From NCBI GenBank assembly GCA_030447145.1, contig JAUJLY010000101.1, positions 1 through 8,564 on the forward strand: a stretch of DNA of 8,564 nt, read 5' to 3'. The stretch comes from Thermomicrobiales bacterium. Its GTDB lineage: Bacteria; Chloroflexota; Chloroflexia; Thermomicrobiales; UBA6265. The translations under genes and the position numbers were made by a program. Under the pieces are notes generated by a model. It did not search any database and was not told the DNA's origin. It saw only the letters and a program-made list of their open reading frames with translations. Positions 1 to 7,173 of this stretch are shown here, one piece after another; the first letter of the stretch is position 1; each line of letters begins with the position of its first letter.

Positions 1-87
1 GCCATCCCTGTTTCTGTCTCCTGCACATATCGGCCGATCTGCCCTTTTGGCGATCTCCGATCCTGGCGTCAATTCCCATACGTCCAC

Positions 88-125
88 TGAGCGCGTGATT
101 TGGCACTTGCCTCCTCACGCGCTCA
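88..125 (-). terminator. Inverted repeat just downstream of the E1 gene (possible terminator or attenuator)
   Basis: TGAGCGCGTGA at 88-98 is the exact reverse complement of TCACGCGCTCA at 115-125, giving an 11-bp stem with a 16-base loop. A weak inner GGC/GCC stem could shorten that loop. On the minus strand the hairpin starts 11 bases after the E1 stop codon, the usual place for a terminator. No run of T follows it, so factor-independent termination is not assured. The loop on the minus strand contains a perfect AGGAGG (115-110), so sequestering a ribosome-binding site is an alternative role. The rest of 1-136 shows no recognisable gene; in particular no typical start of an E2 (sucB) protein is visible. 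Confidence 0.4.
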
Positions 126-136
126 TCTGTCCATGT

Positions 137-3043
137 CTAGTCGGCCGATGAGACCGTAACCTTTTTCTTGCCCTCTTCGACAGTAGCCTCTTCGGACTTG
201 CCGTTTGTCGAGCGGCCACCAGACGGGACTTTTTCTTCCTCGGCTGTGCTGTCGTCGGATTTGAGGTCATCGGCGAAAGCTCCGTGAACGATCGCCTTCT
301 GCGCCGCCTGGTGCAGCTCGGCGAAGCCTTCTGCCGGGCTGGCTTGGTCCGGTCGACCAATGTAACGCACCGAGAGCGTATCCTCGACAAGACCACGCAG
401 GCGGGGACCCATGTAACCCCAGGCGCCCATGTTGCGCGGCTCTTCCTGCAGCCAGACGATCTCTTTCACATTGGGGTAATTGTCGATGACCTTAGTGATC
501 GCCGTGTTCTGGAAGGGGGCCAGTTGCTCGACCCGGGCAACAGCCACCTGTTCGGCGCCTTCACGTGCATCGGCGGTCTCAAGATCCACAGCGATCTTGC
601 CGCTGCAGAGGATGAGACGGGTAACCACGTCCTTGCGGTCCGCCGCCTTCGGGTCGTCAAGGACCGGCCGGAACGTGCCCTCGATGAACTCAGCGGGCGA
701 CGATCCCGCGAGCGGATGCCGCAGCAGGCTCTTCGGAGTCATCAACACGAGTGGCCGTGGATCGTTCTGGAGACGGGCCGCCTGGCGACGAAGCAAGTGG
801 AAGTATTGGGCAGCGGTCGTGCAGTTCGCGACACGGATATTGTCCTGCGCGGCAAGTTGAAGGAACCGCTCAAGTCGCGCACTGGAGTGCTCGGGCCCCT
901 GGCCCTCATAGCCGTGCGGCAGCAGCATCACCAGGGAAGGGTTCTGCCCCCACTTTGAGCGAGCGGCGGAGAGAAATTGGTCGATAATGACCTGCGCACC
1001 GTTCACGAAGTCGCCGAACTGTGCTTCCCAGATCACAAGCGCCTCGGGCGCATTCACGCTGTAGCCGTACTCGAAGCCCACGCAGGCGTTCTCGGAGAGC
1101 GGGCTGTTATAGACAGCGAACGATGCCGTGGCCCCGGGGATGTGTTCCAGCGGCGCATAGACATCGCCCGACTTTGCGTCATGCAGCACGAGGTGTCGCT
1201 GGCTGAAGGTGCCACGCTGGGCGTCCTGGCCCGTAAGGCGGACAGGAGTGCCCTCCTGGAGCATCGCGGCAAACGCCATGCTCTCGGCATGGGCCCAATC
1301 GAGCTTGCCGTCCTCCTTGTCGAGGACAGCAGCGCGTGCCGACCACTGGCGCTTCAGCTTGCCATTAGGAGAGAAATCTTCGGGCAGCGCATGCAGGGCC
1401 GTCTGCAACTCACGCATTCGGTCCGAGGTTAGCGCGGTGTCGACCTCCTCACGAGGCCGGACCTCTTCGGGAACCTCATCCTCGAAGGTTTCTGTGCCCT
1501 CGGTGACGCCCTGACGGATCTTCATCAGCCGGTCGTAGATGCGCTTCTCCATTGCAGCAGCATCGTCGTCGGTGATAACACCCTGCCTGGAGAGCTCATC
1601 CGCCCAGATTTTTCGCACGGTTGGATGCCTGGTGATTGTCTGGTACATGAGTGGCTGGGTGAATGCCGGCTCGTCGCCTTCATTGTGGCCCCAGCGCCGA
1701 TACCCGACGACATCGATCAGGAAATCCTTACCAAATGTCTTGCGGTACTCGGTCGCAATCCGGGCAGCGGAGAGGCAGGCGATCGGGTCGTCCGCATTGA
1801 CATGGATAACCGGGATCTCGAAGCCCTTCGCCAGATCGCCCGCATAGAGCGTCGACCGGGAATCGCGCCAGTCGGTCGTATACCCGATCTGGTTGTTGAC
1901 GATGATGTGCATGGTCCCGCCGGTGTTGTATCCCGCGAGGCCGGAGAGGTTGAGCGACTCGGCGACGACGCCCTGACCGGGGAAAGCCGCATCGCCATGA
2001 ATCAGGATGGCGAGAGAGCGTGTTTTCTCCTGATCCGGCTGTCCCGGGTGATCCCGATTGTCCTGTACGGCACGAGCCATACCGAGCACGACCGGGTTCA
2101 CCGCCTCCAGGTGGCTCGGGTTTGGCGCAAGCACGATCGGCACCTTCACCCGCTCGCCGGTTTCCACGTTCTTCGAGAGCCGGGCACCAAGGTGGTACTT
2201 CACATCGCCCGAACGGATATCCCGCAACTCCGTCGCCGGGGTATTCCTGTGCTTGCCACCCTCAAAGGCATTGATGATGGCCCCGTAGGGCTTACTCATG
2301 ATGTGCGTGAGCACATTCAGGCGTCCGCGATGGGCCATGCCCATCACGACCTCCTTTGCGCCCAGCGCCGCAGAGTCATCGATGAGCTGGTCCAGCATAG
2401 GGATCAGGATATCGTTGCCCTCGACGGAAAATCGCTTTTGCCCAAGATAAGTTTGATGCAGAAAGCGCTCAAATATCTCCACCTGGGTGAGACGCTCGAG
2501 GAGTTTTTTCTTGTCCTTGTCATCGAGCTTGACGTCGTACTTGTCTGTTTCAGCGGCCTCAAGCAGCCACTGGCGCTCTTCCGCGATCTGGACATGATCG
2601 AAGTCGAAGCCAAGCGTGGTGGTGTAGCGATCCCGCAACCGCTGGATCGCCTCGGCAGCGTTCGCTGCACCGTCGGCGAGCGGTCCACCGACCGCAGCTG
2701 CCGGAATGGACTTCAGGCCATCCTCAGTGATGCCGTAGGTTTCAACGTCAAGCTCGGGGGCACCTGGCGGTGGACCGCCGAGCGGATCAGTCTGGACGGC
2801 AAGGTGACCATACTCGCGGATTGCGGTGGCAAGGCCTACAGCAGCGGCAATCTTGGCGACATCCACAGTTGTCACCGGGGCTGTGGACGGGGAAACGGTG
2901 GGCGTAGCCGTGAAGGTAGGGGCAAATGAGTCAAAGTATTGCCGGGACTCAGCATCGACCGATTCCGGATCCTCCAGATACCGATCGTAGAGCTCCAGCA
3001 CGTAGCCGGCGTTAGGTCCGAAAAACGCGCTCAGATCGCTCAT
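137..3043 (-). CDS. sucA: 2-oxoglutarate dehydrogenase E1 component
   Basis: This is the thiamine-diphosphate-dependent E1 subunit that decarboxylates 2-oxoglutarate and passes the succinyl group to the lipoyl domain of E2 (TCA cycle, cytoplasm). It has 968 residues, close to the usual 930-950. The N-terminal E2-binding segment (about 8-40, NAGYVLELYDRYLEDPESVD) is followed by a Thr/Pro/Ser-rich linker (41-60) and the YGHL...DPL motif (78-88). The HRGRL motif is at 238-242. The ThDP/Mg motif has GDAAF at 350-354 and NNQ at 383-385. HNEGDEP is at 453-459. The transketolase-like domain (about 585-775) carries LPHGYEGQGPEHSS at 708-721 with the conserved catalytic-type His710. The C-terminal domain contains QEEPRNMGAWGY (866-877). 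Residues 923-968 form a charged tail beyond the conserved fold. It is not fused to an E2 domain, unlike mycobacterial Kgd. The ATG is supported by the correct N-terminal motif; GGAAAG lies 4 bases upstream and AAGGAG 16 bases upstream. Confidence 0.97.
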   Translation of the reverse strand: MSDLSAFFGPNAGYVLELYDRYLEDPESVDAESRQYFDSFAPTFTATPTVSPSTAPVTTVDVAKIAAAVGLATAIREYGHLAVQTDPLGGPPPGAPELDVETYGITEDGLKSIPAAAVGGPLADGAANAAEAIQRLRDRYTTTLGFDFDHVQIAEERQWLLEAAETDKYDVKLDDKDKKKLLERLTQVEIFERFLHQTYLGQKRFSVEGNDILIPMLDQLIDDSAALGAKEVVMGMAHRGRLNVLTHIMSKPYGAIINAFEGGKHRNTPATELRDIRSGDVKYHLGARLSKNVETGERVKVPIVLAPNPSHLEAVNPVVLGMARAVQDNRDHPGQPDQEKTRSLAILIHGDAAFPGQGVVAESLNLSGLAGYNTGGTMHIIVNNQIGYTTDWRDSRSTLYAGDLAKGFEIPVIHVNADDPIACLSAARIATEYRKTFGKDFLIDVVGYRRWGHNEGDEPAFTQPLMYQTITRHPTVRKIWADELSRQGVITDDDAAAMEKRIYDRLMKIRQGVTEGTETFEDEVPEEVRPREEVDTALTSDRMRELQTALHALPEDFSPNGKLKRQWSARAAVLDKEDGKLDWAHAESMAFAAMLQEGTPVRLTGQDAQRGTFSQRHLVLHDAKSGDVYAPLEHIPGATASFAVYNSPLSENACVGFEYGYSVNAPEALVIWEAQFGDFVNGAQVIIDQFLSAARSKWGQNPSLVMLLPHGYEGQGPEHSSARLERFLQLAAQDNIRVANCTTAAQYFHLLRRQAARLQNDPRPLVLMTPKSLLRHPLAGSSPAEFIEGTFRPVLDDPKAADRKDVVTRLILCSGKIAVDLETADAREGAEQVAVARVEQLAPFQNTAITKVIDNYPNVKEIVWLQEEPRNMGAWGYMGPRLRGLVEDTLSVRYIGRPDQASPAEGFAELHQAAQKAIVHGAFADDLKSDDSTAEEEKVPSGGRSTNGKSEEATVEEGKKKVTVSSAD

Positions 3044-3228
3044 AATACTTTCCGTTTGGCTCCTTGATATCGCCTCCGCCAGCAGTGACGGACCGGATAT
3101 CTTCGAGTAGGACGCGGGAACCCCGCCACAACGACGGGAAGTACGGCAGCGTGCCCCTCACGGGACTGAGTCAAGCAAGCGTTCGCGGTGTTCGGGCAAC
3201 CGTGAACAGGCACGATGATTTAGCGATA

Positions 3229-3237
3229 AGCATAACA
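3229..3237 (-). promoter_or_regulatory. Possible extended -10 promoter element for sucA
   Basis: On the minus strand this reads TGTTATGCT, a TG-n-TATGCT extended -10 (four of six bases match TATAAT). No good -35 box lies 16-18 bases upstream. If used, transcription would begin near 3222 and give a leader of about 180 bases before the sucA start. The call is weak and rests only on this match. Confidence 0.2.
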
Positions 3238-3309
3238 TGATGAGGGGGGTATCTGCCGCGTGTTTCTATCCTCCAGAGCCCGTTCTCCACATATTATGAC
3301 GCTAGATCC

Positions 3310-3325
3310 CGTGACGAATTTCACA
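3310..3325. promoter_or_regulatory. CRP/FNR-like palindromic binding site
   Basis: The sequence CGTGA-CGAATT-TCACA matches the CRP-family consensus TGTGA-N6-TCACA at nine of ten half-site bases; only the first T is replaced by C. The core GTGA-N6-TCAC is perfectly palindromic with the standard spacing. It lies about 270 bases upstream of the sucA start and about 220 bases upstream of the predicted operon transcription start, so either gene could be the target. CRP/FNR regulators commonly act on TCA-cycle and uptake genes. A chance match is possible. Confidence 0.4.
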
Positions 3326-3349
3326 AACGCCATAATAGCTCCGTTTGTG
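3322..3349. repeat. 8-bp perfect inverted repeat around a CATAAT sequence
   Basis: CACAAACG at 3322-3329 is the exact reverse complement of CGTTTGTG at 3342-3349, with a 12-base centre containing CATAATAG. The left arm shares its first four bases with the right half of the CRP/FNR-like site at 3310-3325, so two proteins could compete here. It may be an operator or a small hairpin; no matching -35 box was found for the central CATAAT. Confidence 0.4.
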
Positions 3350-3508
3350 CCACATCTTTCGCCATCCGGCCCATATACCTCATTGCGTGTCCCTGTTTAG
3401 GCGATATCAACTTGCCAAACATGTGATTAAGAAGGCGACACGTTTCTCCCGTTGAGCCGCATTTTCGCTGGTATTGACGGATACAAGATGGAACGGGACC
3501 CGGGCGCA

Positions 3509-3537
3509 TTGACAGCAGTCGTCCCGGTTGTTACCTT
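3509..3537 (+). promoter_or_regulatory. Sigma-70-type promoter of the transport operon
   Basis: A perfect -35 hexamer TTGACA (3509-3514) is followed by exactly 17 bases and then TACCTT (3532-3537). TACCTT is preceded by TG at 3529-3530, forming an extended -10 (TG-t-TACCTT). The -10 itself matches only three of six consensus bases, but the perfect -35, ideal spacing and TG extension compensate. The predicted start site is near 3544, giving a leader of about 190 bases. CGGGAC (3494-3499) and GTCCCG (3521-3526) form an inverted repeat flanking the -35 box and could be an operator. Confidence 0.55.
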
Positions 3538-3584
3538 GCAGTCCTAGAACGACGAGCGCGTATCTTCATGTCCCTATGGGCCCC

Positions 3585-3686
3585 GCCTGGTTTCTTCCAG
3601 GTTGGTCACGTCCGTGTTCATGGACGGGGACAGGCCGGGAAGCCAGTAGATTCCCGGCTACCTGAAGAGCGAGGCGTTCCGCAGGT
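3585..3686 (+). promoter_or_regulatory. Hairpin-rich 5' leader of the transport operon
   Basis: Consecutive stem-loops fill this stretch of the predicted transcript. Hairpin 1 pairs CCTGG (3586-3590) with CCAGG (3597-3601). Hairpin 2 pairs CGTCCGT (3609-3615) with ATGGACG (3620-3626), with one G-U pair. Hairpin 3 pairs GCCGGGAA (3634-3641) with TTCCCGGC (3651-3658), an exact 8-bp stem with a 9-base loop. Directly abutting it, ACCTG (3660-3664) can pair with CAGGT (3682-3686). I recognise no known riboswitch or T-box core. It could be a regulatory or stabilising leader; the stems are individually short, so chance cannot be excluded. Confidence 0.35.
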
Positions 3687-3733
3687 TCAAATGCTCACGT
3701 TTCAATTACCGGGAGTACACGAAAGGGACAACG

Positions 3734-5314
3734 ATGGATCAGTCAAAGCTTCTCCTTAATCGACGCAGCTTCAGCAAGGCAACCGGAGCCCTCCCCCTCT
3801 CTGCGGTGGCTCTTGGCGGACCTCTGGGGGGCATACTCGGACTTGGTGTGCTCTCGGCATCCGCGCAGGAGGGCATGATCGAGCATGTTGGCGTGGGTTT
3901 GGGCGCGGATCCACTGACGATGATGCCCAATGCGATCGTGGATTGGACAACCGGGATTCAGCTCGCGCATATCTTCGATCGGACCATGAACTACGATCCC
4001 GAACAGAACTATGCAGTTGGCCCCTGGCTTTGCAGCCTCGAGAACATCGACGAGCTGACTTGGGAACTGACTCTCGTTAGCCCCGATATCACCTTCCATA
4101 GCGGGAATCCGCTTACGGCCAACGACTTCAAGGCTGCCATCGACTGGGCGCTGGACCCGGCAAACGAAAGCCATTACCTGGAACGATGGGAACAGTTCGA
4201 AGAGGTCACGGTCGTCGACGACCAGACCTTCCGGATCAAGACGACGGATCCGTTCCCACTCATGGAACAGAGAATGGTTGAGCTTCACCCGATCGACTCC
4301 AAGTACCTTGAAGAGGTCGGATATGAGGAATACGTCGCGAACCCGAGCGGCACAGGACCGTTCAAGTTCAAGGAATGGGCCCGCGGCGAGTACCTGCTCC
4401 TCGAACGCAATGAGGAGTACTGGCGCAATGACGTCATGGTGCAGGAAGTGGAGTTCCGCTTCAGCCCGGAGTTCAGCACGCGCCTCGCGGCGCTGCTTGC
4501 CGGTGAGCTGGGTGTCGTGAAGGACATCCCGGTGGATTCGATGCAGACGGTCGAGGAAAGCGGAACAGCCCGCATCGAGGCCATCCCCTCATCTCGCATC
4601 AACTATGTAGCGCTTGTGAACAATCGCGAGGACAGCGTCTTCAACGACGTTCGTCTCCGCCAGGCGGTGAACTACGCCGTCGATGTCAATGGGATCATTG
4701 AGGGTATCTTCCAGGGCGAGGCCACCAGGATAGCCGGTCCGCTGTCGGGACTGAATCCTGATGTCAATCCCAACCTTCAGCCCTATGAATATGATCCCGA
4801 TAAGGCCCGCGCCCTGATCGAGGAGGCCGGCTATGCGCCCGGTGAACTCGAAATTACCATGGACGCTCCCCAAGGCCGTTATCCGATGGACACCGACGCG
4901 GCACTCGCCATCGCCGCCTCGCTCGGAGACGTTGGGATCACAGTCAATGTCCAGTACAACGAGTGGGGAACGCATCTGGACAAGATCGTAAATCGCCAAA
5001 CGGGCGATATGTTCTACCTTGGCTGGGGACCCGCACTCGACGCGATGGGCACGATTGCCTTTCTCTTTGTCGGCGACTCCACCTACAGCAGCTATCAAAA
5101 CCCGGAAGTGGAACCGCTGATCGAGGAAGCGACAATGACCGTCGATCCCGAGAAGCGCAAGGAGCTCTGGTTTCAGGTTCAACAAATGGTCTACGAAGAC
5201 GCCGCCTGGCTGTTCCTGTGGCAGCAGCATGACATCTACGGTGTCGCGAACGACATCAGCTGGGCTCCTCGTGCGGACGAGTTCCTCTGGATGGGCGAAG
5301 CCGAGGCGAGATAG
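3734..5314 (+). CDS. Tat-exported ABC transporter substrate-binding protein, family 5 (DppA/OppA type)
   Basis: This is the extracytoplasmic receptor of a dipeptide/oligopeptide/nickel-type ABC importer (SBP_bac_5 family). It has 526 residues, typical for the family. The N-terminus is a twin-arginine signal: NRRSFSK (9-15), a hydrophobic stretch (about 17-40) and a likely cleavage site after ASA (42-44). No lipobox cysteine is present; the first Cys is residue 100. Family landmarks are FHSGNPLTANDF (121-132), a GTGPFKF motif (206-212) followed by ERNEEYW (224-230), and a C-terminal GWGP segment near 430. The start is fixed by the signal peptide, with AAAGGGA five bases upstream of the ATG. 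It is the first gene of the operon, 33 bases before the first permease. Family 5 proteins bind peptides, sugars, nickel or opines, so the substrate cannot be read from the sequence. Confidence 0.93.
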   Translation: MDQSKLLLNRRSFSKATGALPLSAVALGGPLGGILGLGVLSASAQEGMIEHVGVGLGADPLTMMPNAIVDWTTGIQLAHIFDRTMNYDPEQNYAVGPWLCSLENIDELTWELTLVSPDITFHSGNPLTANDFKAAIDWALDPANESHYLERWEQFEEVTVVDDQTFRIKTTDPFPLMEQRMVELHPIDSKYLEEVGYEEYVANPSGTGPFKFKEWARGEYLLLERNEEYWRNDVMVQEVEFRFSPEFSTRLAALLAGELGVVKDIPVDSMQTVEESGTARIEAIPSSRINYVALVNNREDSVFNDVRLRQAVNYAVDVNGIIEGIFQGEATRIAGPLSGLNPDVNPNLQPYEYDPDKARALIEEAGYAPGELEITMDAPQGRYPMDTDAALAIAASLGDVGITVNVQYNEWGTHLDKIVNRQTGDMFYLGWGPALDAMGTIAFLFVGDSTYSSYQNPEVEPLIEEATMTVDPEKRKELWFQVQQMVYEDAAWLFLWQQHDIYGVANDISWAPRADEFLWMGEAEAR

Positions 5315-5347
5315 TTCCGTTCCTCATCACCACCTGGGGAAGACTGA

Positions 5348-6265
5348 ATGAAAGGCTACGTCCTCGGGCGTCTCGCCTCCGGCCTGATCGTGATCTTCCT
5401 GGCCCTGACAGCCGTCTTCTTCATGCTACGGCTGTCAGGTGACCCGGTGCTCCTCTTTGCACCAATGGACACGTCCAGAACCAACCTGGAGGAAATCCGC
5501 GAGCGGATGGGGTTCAATGAACCTCTCGCTGTTCAATACGCCACGTTCATGGGAGACGCCATCCAGGGAGATTTCGGCGAGTCGACCCGCGAGCGACGCC
5601 CAGCGATCGAGATCGTCCTCGAGCGCTTGCCGGCAACGCTCCAGCTTGGGGGATTGGCGCTGGTGATCTCTCTTAGTGTGGGCATCCCGCTGGGCATCCT
5701 CTCCGCCACGCATCATGGTTCGGTATGGGACAAGGTCGCGCGGCTCATCGCCGTGCTTGGGCAGGCCATCCCGGGGTTCTGGCTCGGTGTCCTCCTGATG
5801 CTGCTCTTTGCAGTGCAACTGAACTGGCTGCCGACAAGTGGCCGCGGAGGTGTGCAGCACATCATTCTTCCCGCCATTACCCTGTCAGCGCTGAGCACCG
5901 CGCGCTACGCGCGTCTCACGCGATCAACCATGCTGGACGTGCTGGGGCAGGACTACATGCGGACTGCCAAAGCGAAGGGATTGTCCAACGGGACGGTGCT
6001 TTGGCGGCATGCGCTGAAGAACGCCAGTATCTCGCTCATTACCATGACCGGCCTAGAGATCGGCCGCCTCATTGAGGGCGCGGTGGTGATCGAGCAGGTG
6101 TTTGCCTGGCCCGGGATGGGCCGCGTCACCGTCCAGGCGCTCCTGAACAGGGACTTTGCCGTGGTAATGGCGGCTGTCGTCCTCTTCGCGGCGATGTACA
6201 CCCTGGCGAACCTGGTGGCCGATCTGACCTATGGTTGGGCGAACCCACAAGTAAAACTCGGATGA
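5348..6265 (+). CDS. ABC transporter permease, DppB/OppB type
   Basis: This is the first inner-membrane channel subunit of a peptide-type ABC importer. Its 305 residues match the family length of 300-340. Residues 1-27 form the first membrane helix, followed by the large extracytoplasmic domain typical of DppB (about 30-95), including GFNEPLAVQY (55-64) and GDFGES (74-79). Further helices lie near 99-121, 130-157, 168-185, 227-252 and 271-293. The cytoplasmic EAA loop that docks the ATPase is clear at 202-225 (DYMRTAKAKGL...LWRHALKNA). VFAWPGMGR (251-259) is another family signature. GGGGAAG lies five bases before the ATG. The stop overlaps the start of the next permease by four bases (ATGA), which implies translational coupling. 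Substrate is unknown. Confidence 0.95.
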   Translation: MKGYVLGRLASGLIVIFLALTAVFFMLRLSGDPVLLFAPMDTSRTNLEEIRERMGFNEPLAVQYATFMGDAIQGDFGESTRERRPAIEIVLERLPATLQLGGLALVISLSVGIPLGILSATHHGSVWDKVARLIAVLGQAIPGFWLGVLLMLLFAVQLNWLPTSGRGGVQHIILPAITLSALSTARYARLTRSTMLDVLGQDYMRTAKAKGLSNGTVLWRHALKNASISLITMTGLEIGRLIEGAVVIEQVFAWPGMGRVTVQALLNRDFAVVMAAVVLFAAMYTLANLVADLTYGWANPQVKLG

Positions 6266-7155
6266 GTACCGCGTCCGTCGCAGCCGGCGGCACGTCCGGG
6301 ATCGCCGTTTCCCGGACGAGACAGAACCAACTGCTGCGATCGCTGAAGCGAGATCCCTGGGCAAGTGTTTCTCTCCTCTTCCTGCTCGCCGTGGTCCTTG
6401 CCGCGATCCTCTCGCCGGTGCTCGTCCCGGACACCATCAACAGTCCAAGCTTTGGCTCCCGCCTCCTGCCACCTCTGACCGACGGGCACATCGCGGGAAC
6501 CGACCAACTGGGACGAGATGTCTGGGGCCGGATGCTTCTTGGCGCCCGCATCTCCATGACGGTGGGATTCCTGACCGTCGTTCTCTCCGCGCTCATCGGA
6601 GTGCCGATCGGGATGCTGGCCGGGTACTACGGAGGCTGGCTGGATGTCCTGCTGATGCGGCTGGTCGATGTCCAGCTCGCATTCCCGTTCATCCTGCTTG
6701 CGCTCACGATCAATGCCATTCTCGGCCTGGGTCTGCGAAACATCATCATTACGCTGGTCATCGCCGGCTGGATTGAATATGCCCGCATCGCCCGGGGTGA
6801 AACGCTCGTCGTCCGTGAGCGAGAGTTTGTCCAGGCCGCGCACCTCACCGGCGCCAGAAGCGGCCGTATCTTCCTGCGGCATATCCTGCCGAATATCATC
6901 ACCCCGCTGATCGTCATCAGTACCTTGCAGGTCGCCCGTTTCATCATTGCTGAGGCCAGTATCAGCTTCCTCGGTTTCGGCGTGCAGCCCCCAACACCCG
7001 CCTGGGGAAGCATGGTCAGCGAGGGGCTGGACTACATCTTCTCTGCCTGGTGGCTCATCACGCTCCCGGGACTTGCGCTCGCGCTCGTCGCCCTAGCCGT
7101 CAATATCACTGGAGACTGGCTCCGGGACACTCTGGACCCGCGTATTCGCACGTAG
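6262..7155 (+). CDS. ABC transporter permease, DppC/OppC type
   Basis: This is the second channel subunit, partner of the upstream DppB-type protein. I chose the ATG at 6262, which overlaps the upstream stop as ATGA; a TTG at 6235 in frame would add nine residues but is less likely. The resulting 297 residues fit the family. After a cytoplasmic N-terminal tail comes helix 1 (about 35-54). The characteristic GTDQLGRD motif is at 79-86. The EAA loop lies at 188-211 (EFVQAAHLTGA...LRHILPN), and the SFLGFG...PPTPAWG signature at 235-249. Five further helices are apparent. The M24 gene begins 18 bases downstream. No ATPase gene follows, although DppD and DppF normally do. Confidence 0.95.
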   Translation: MSTASVAAGGTSGIAVSRTRQNQLLRSLKRDPWASVSLLFLLAVVLAAILSPVLVPDTINSPSFGSRLLPPLTDGHIAGTDQLGRDVWGRMLLGARISMTVGFLTVVLSALIGVPIGMLAGYYGGWLDVLLMRLVDVQLAFPFILLALTINAILGLGLRNIIITLVIAGWIEYARIARGETLVVREREFVQAAHLTGARSGRIFLRHILPNIITPLIVISTLQVARFIIAEASISFLGFGVQPPTPAWGSMVSEGLDYIFSAWWLITLPGLALALVALAVNITGDWLRDTLDPRIRT

Positions 7156-7158
7156 CCC

Positions 7159-7166
7159 AAGGAGGG
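7159..7166 (+). promoter_or_regulatory. Strong ribosome-binding site of the M24 gene
   Basis: AAGGAGGG sits seven bases before the ATG at 7174 in the 18-base gap after the DppC stop. It is the best Shine-Dalgarno sequence in the operon, which suggests the enzyme is made at least as strongly as the transporter subunits. It also fixes the start codon of the M24 protein. Confidence 0.75.
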
Positions 7167-7173
7167 CAGCACG

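Larger units (their letters stand above)
3044..3733. promoter_or_regulatory. Divergent intergenic control region between sucA and the peptide-transport operon
   Basis: These 690 bases separate two divergently transcribed units and contain no credible gene. The short open frames present lack ribosome-binding sites and resemble no protein I know. The left part (3044-3240) should hold the sucA leader and promoter. It includes a 9-bp inverted repeat with one G/T pair (3181-3189 with 3199-3207). The centre (3300-3350) holds two overlapping palindromic sites. The right part (3509-3733) holds the operon promoter and a hairpin-rich leader. Local A+T content is higher than in the flanking genes, as expected for a control region. 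Confidence 0.75.

Noticed and set aside
29..38. Ten-base palindrome ATCGGCCGAT, with TCGGCCGAT repeated near 141
   Set aside because: It is short, one copy lies inside the E1 coding end, and such words are common in G+C-rich DNA.
1..106. Minus-strand frame beginning with GTG at 106-104 after AGGAGG
   Set aside because: The spacing is only three bases, the translation is not E2-like or otherwise recognisable, and it is cut by the window edge.
1625..2929. A 434-codon open frame on the plus strand opposite sucA
   Set aside because: It lies wholly antisense to a well-conserved gene, encodes no recognisable domain, and is the expected by-product of high G+C codon usage.
3321..3509. A 62-codon minus-strand frame in the intergenic region
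   Set aside because: Its composition is atypical, it has no convincing ribosome-binding site, and it covers the palindromic sites and promoter region.
3631..3690. Resemblance of GGCCGGGAAGCCAG to parts of cobalamin riboswitches or SRP RNA
   Set aside because: The other conserved boxes (such as GCCACTG of the B12 riboswitch or the GGAAGGAAGCAG core of SRP RNA) are absent; the short match is explained by a simple hairpin.
3568..3759. A 63-codon plus-strand frame starting in the leader and overlapping the binding-protein start
   Set aside because: There is no ribosome-binding site, it runs through the hairpins and into the next gene in another frame, and the protein resembles nothing known to me.
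6235..6261. Upstream TTG start for the DppC-type permease
   Set aside because: The ATG at 6262 forms the standard ATGA coupling overlap with the preceding gene, and the nine extra residues match no family feature.
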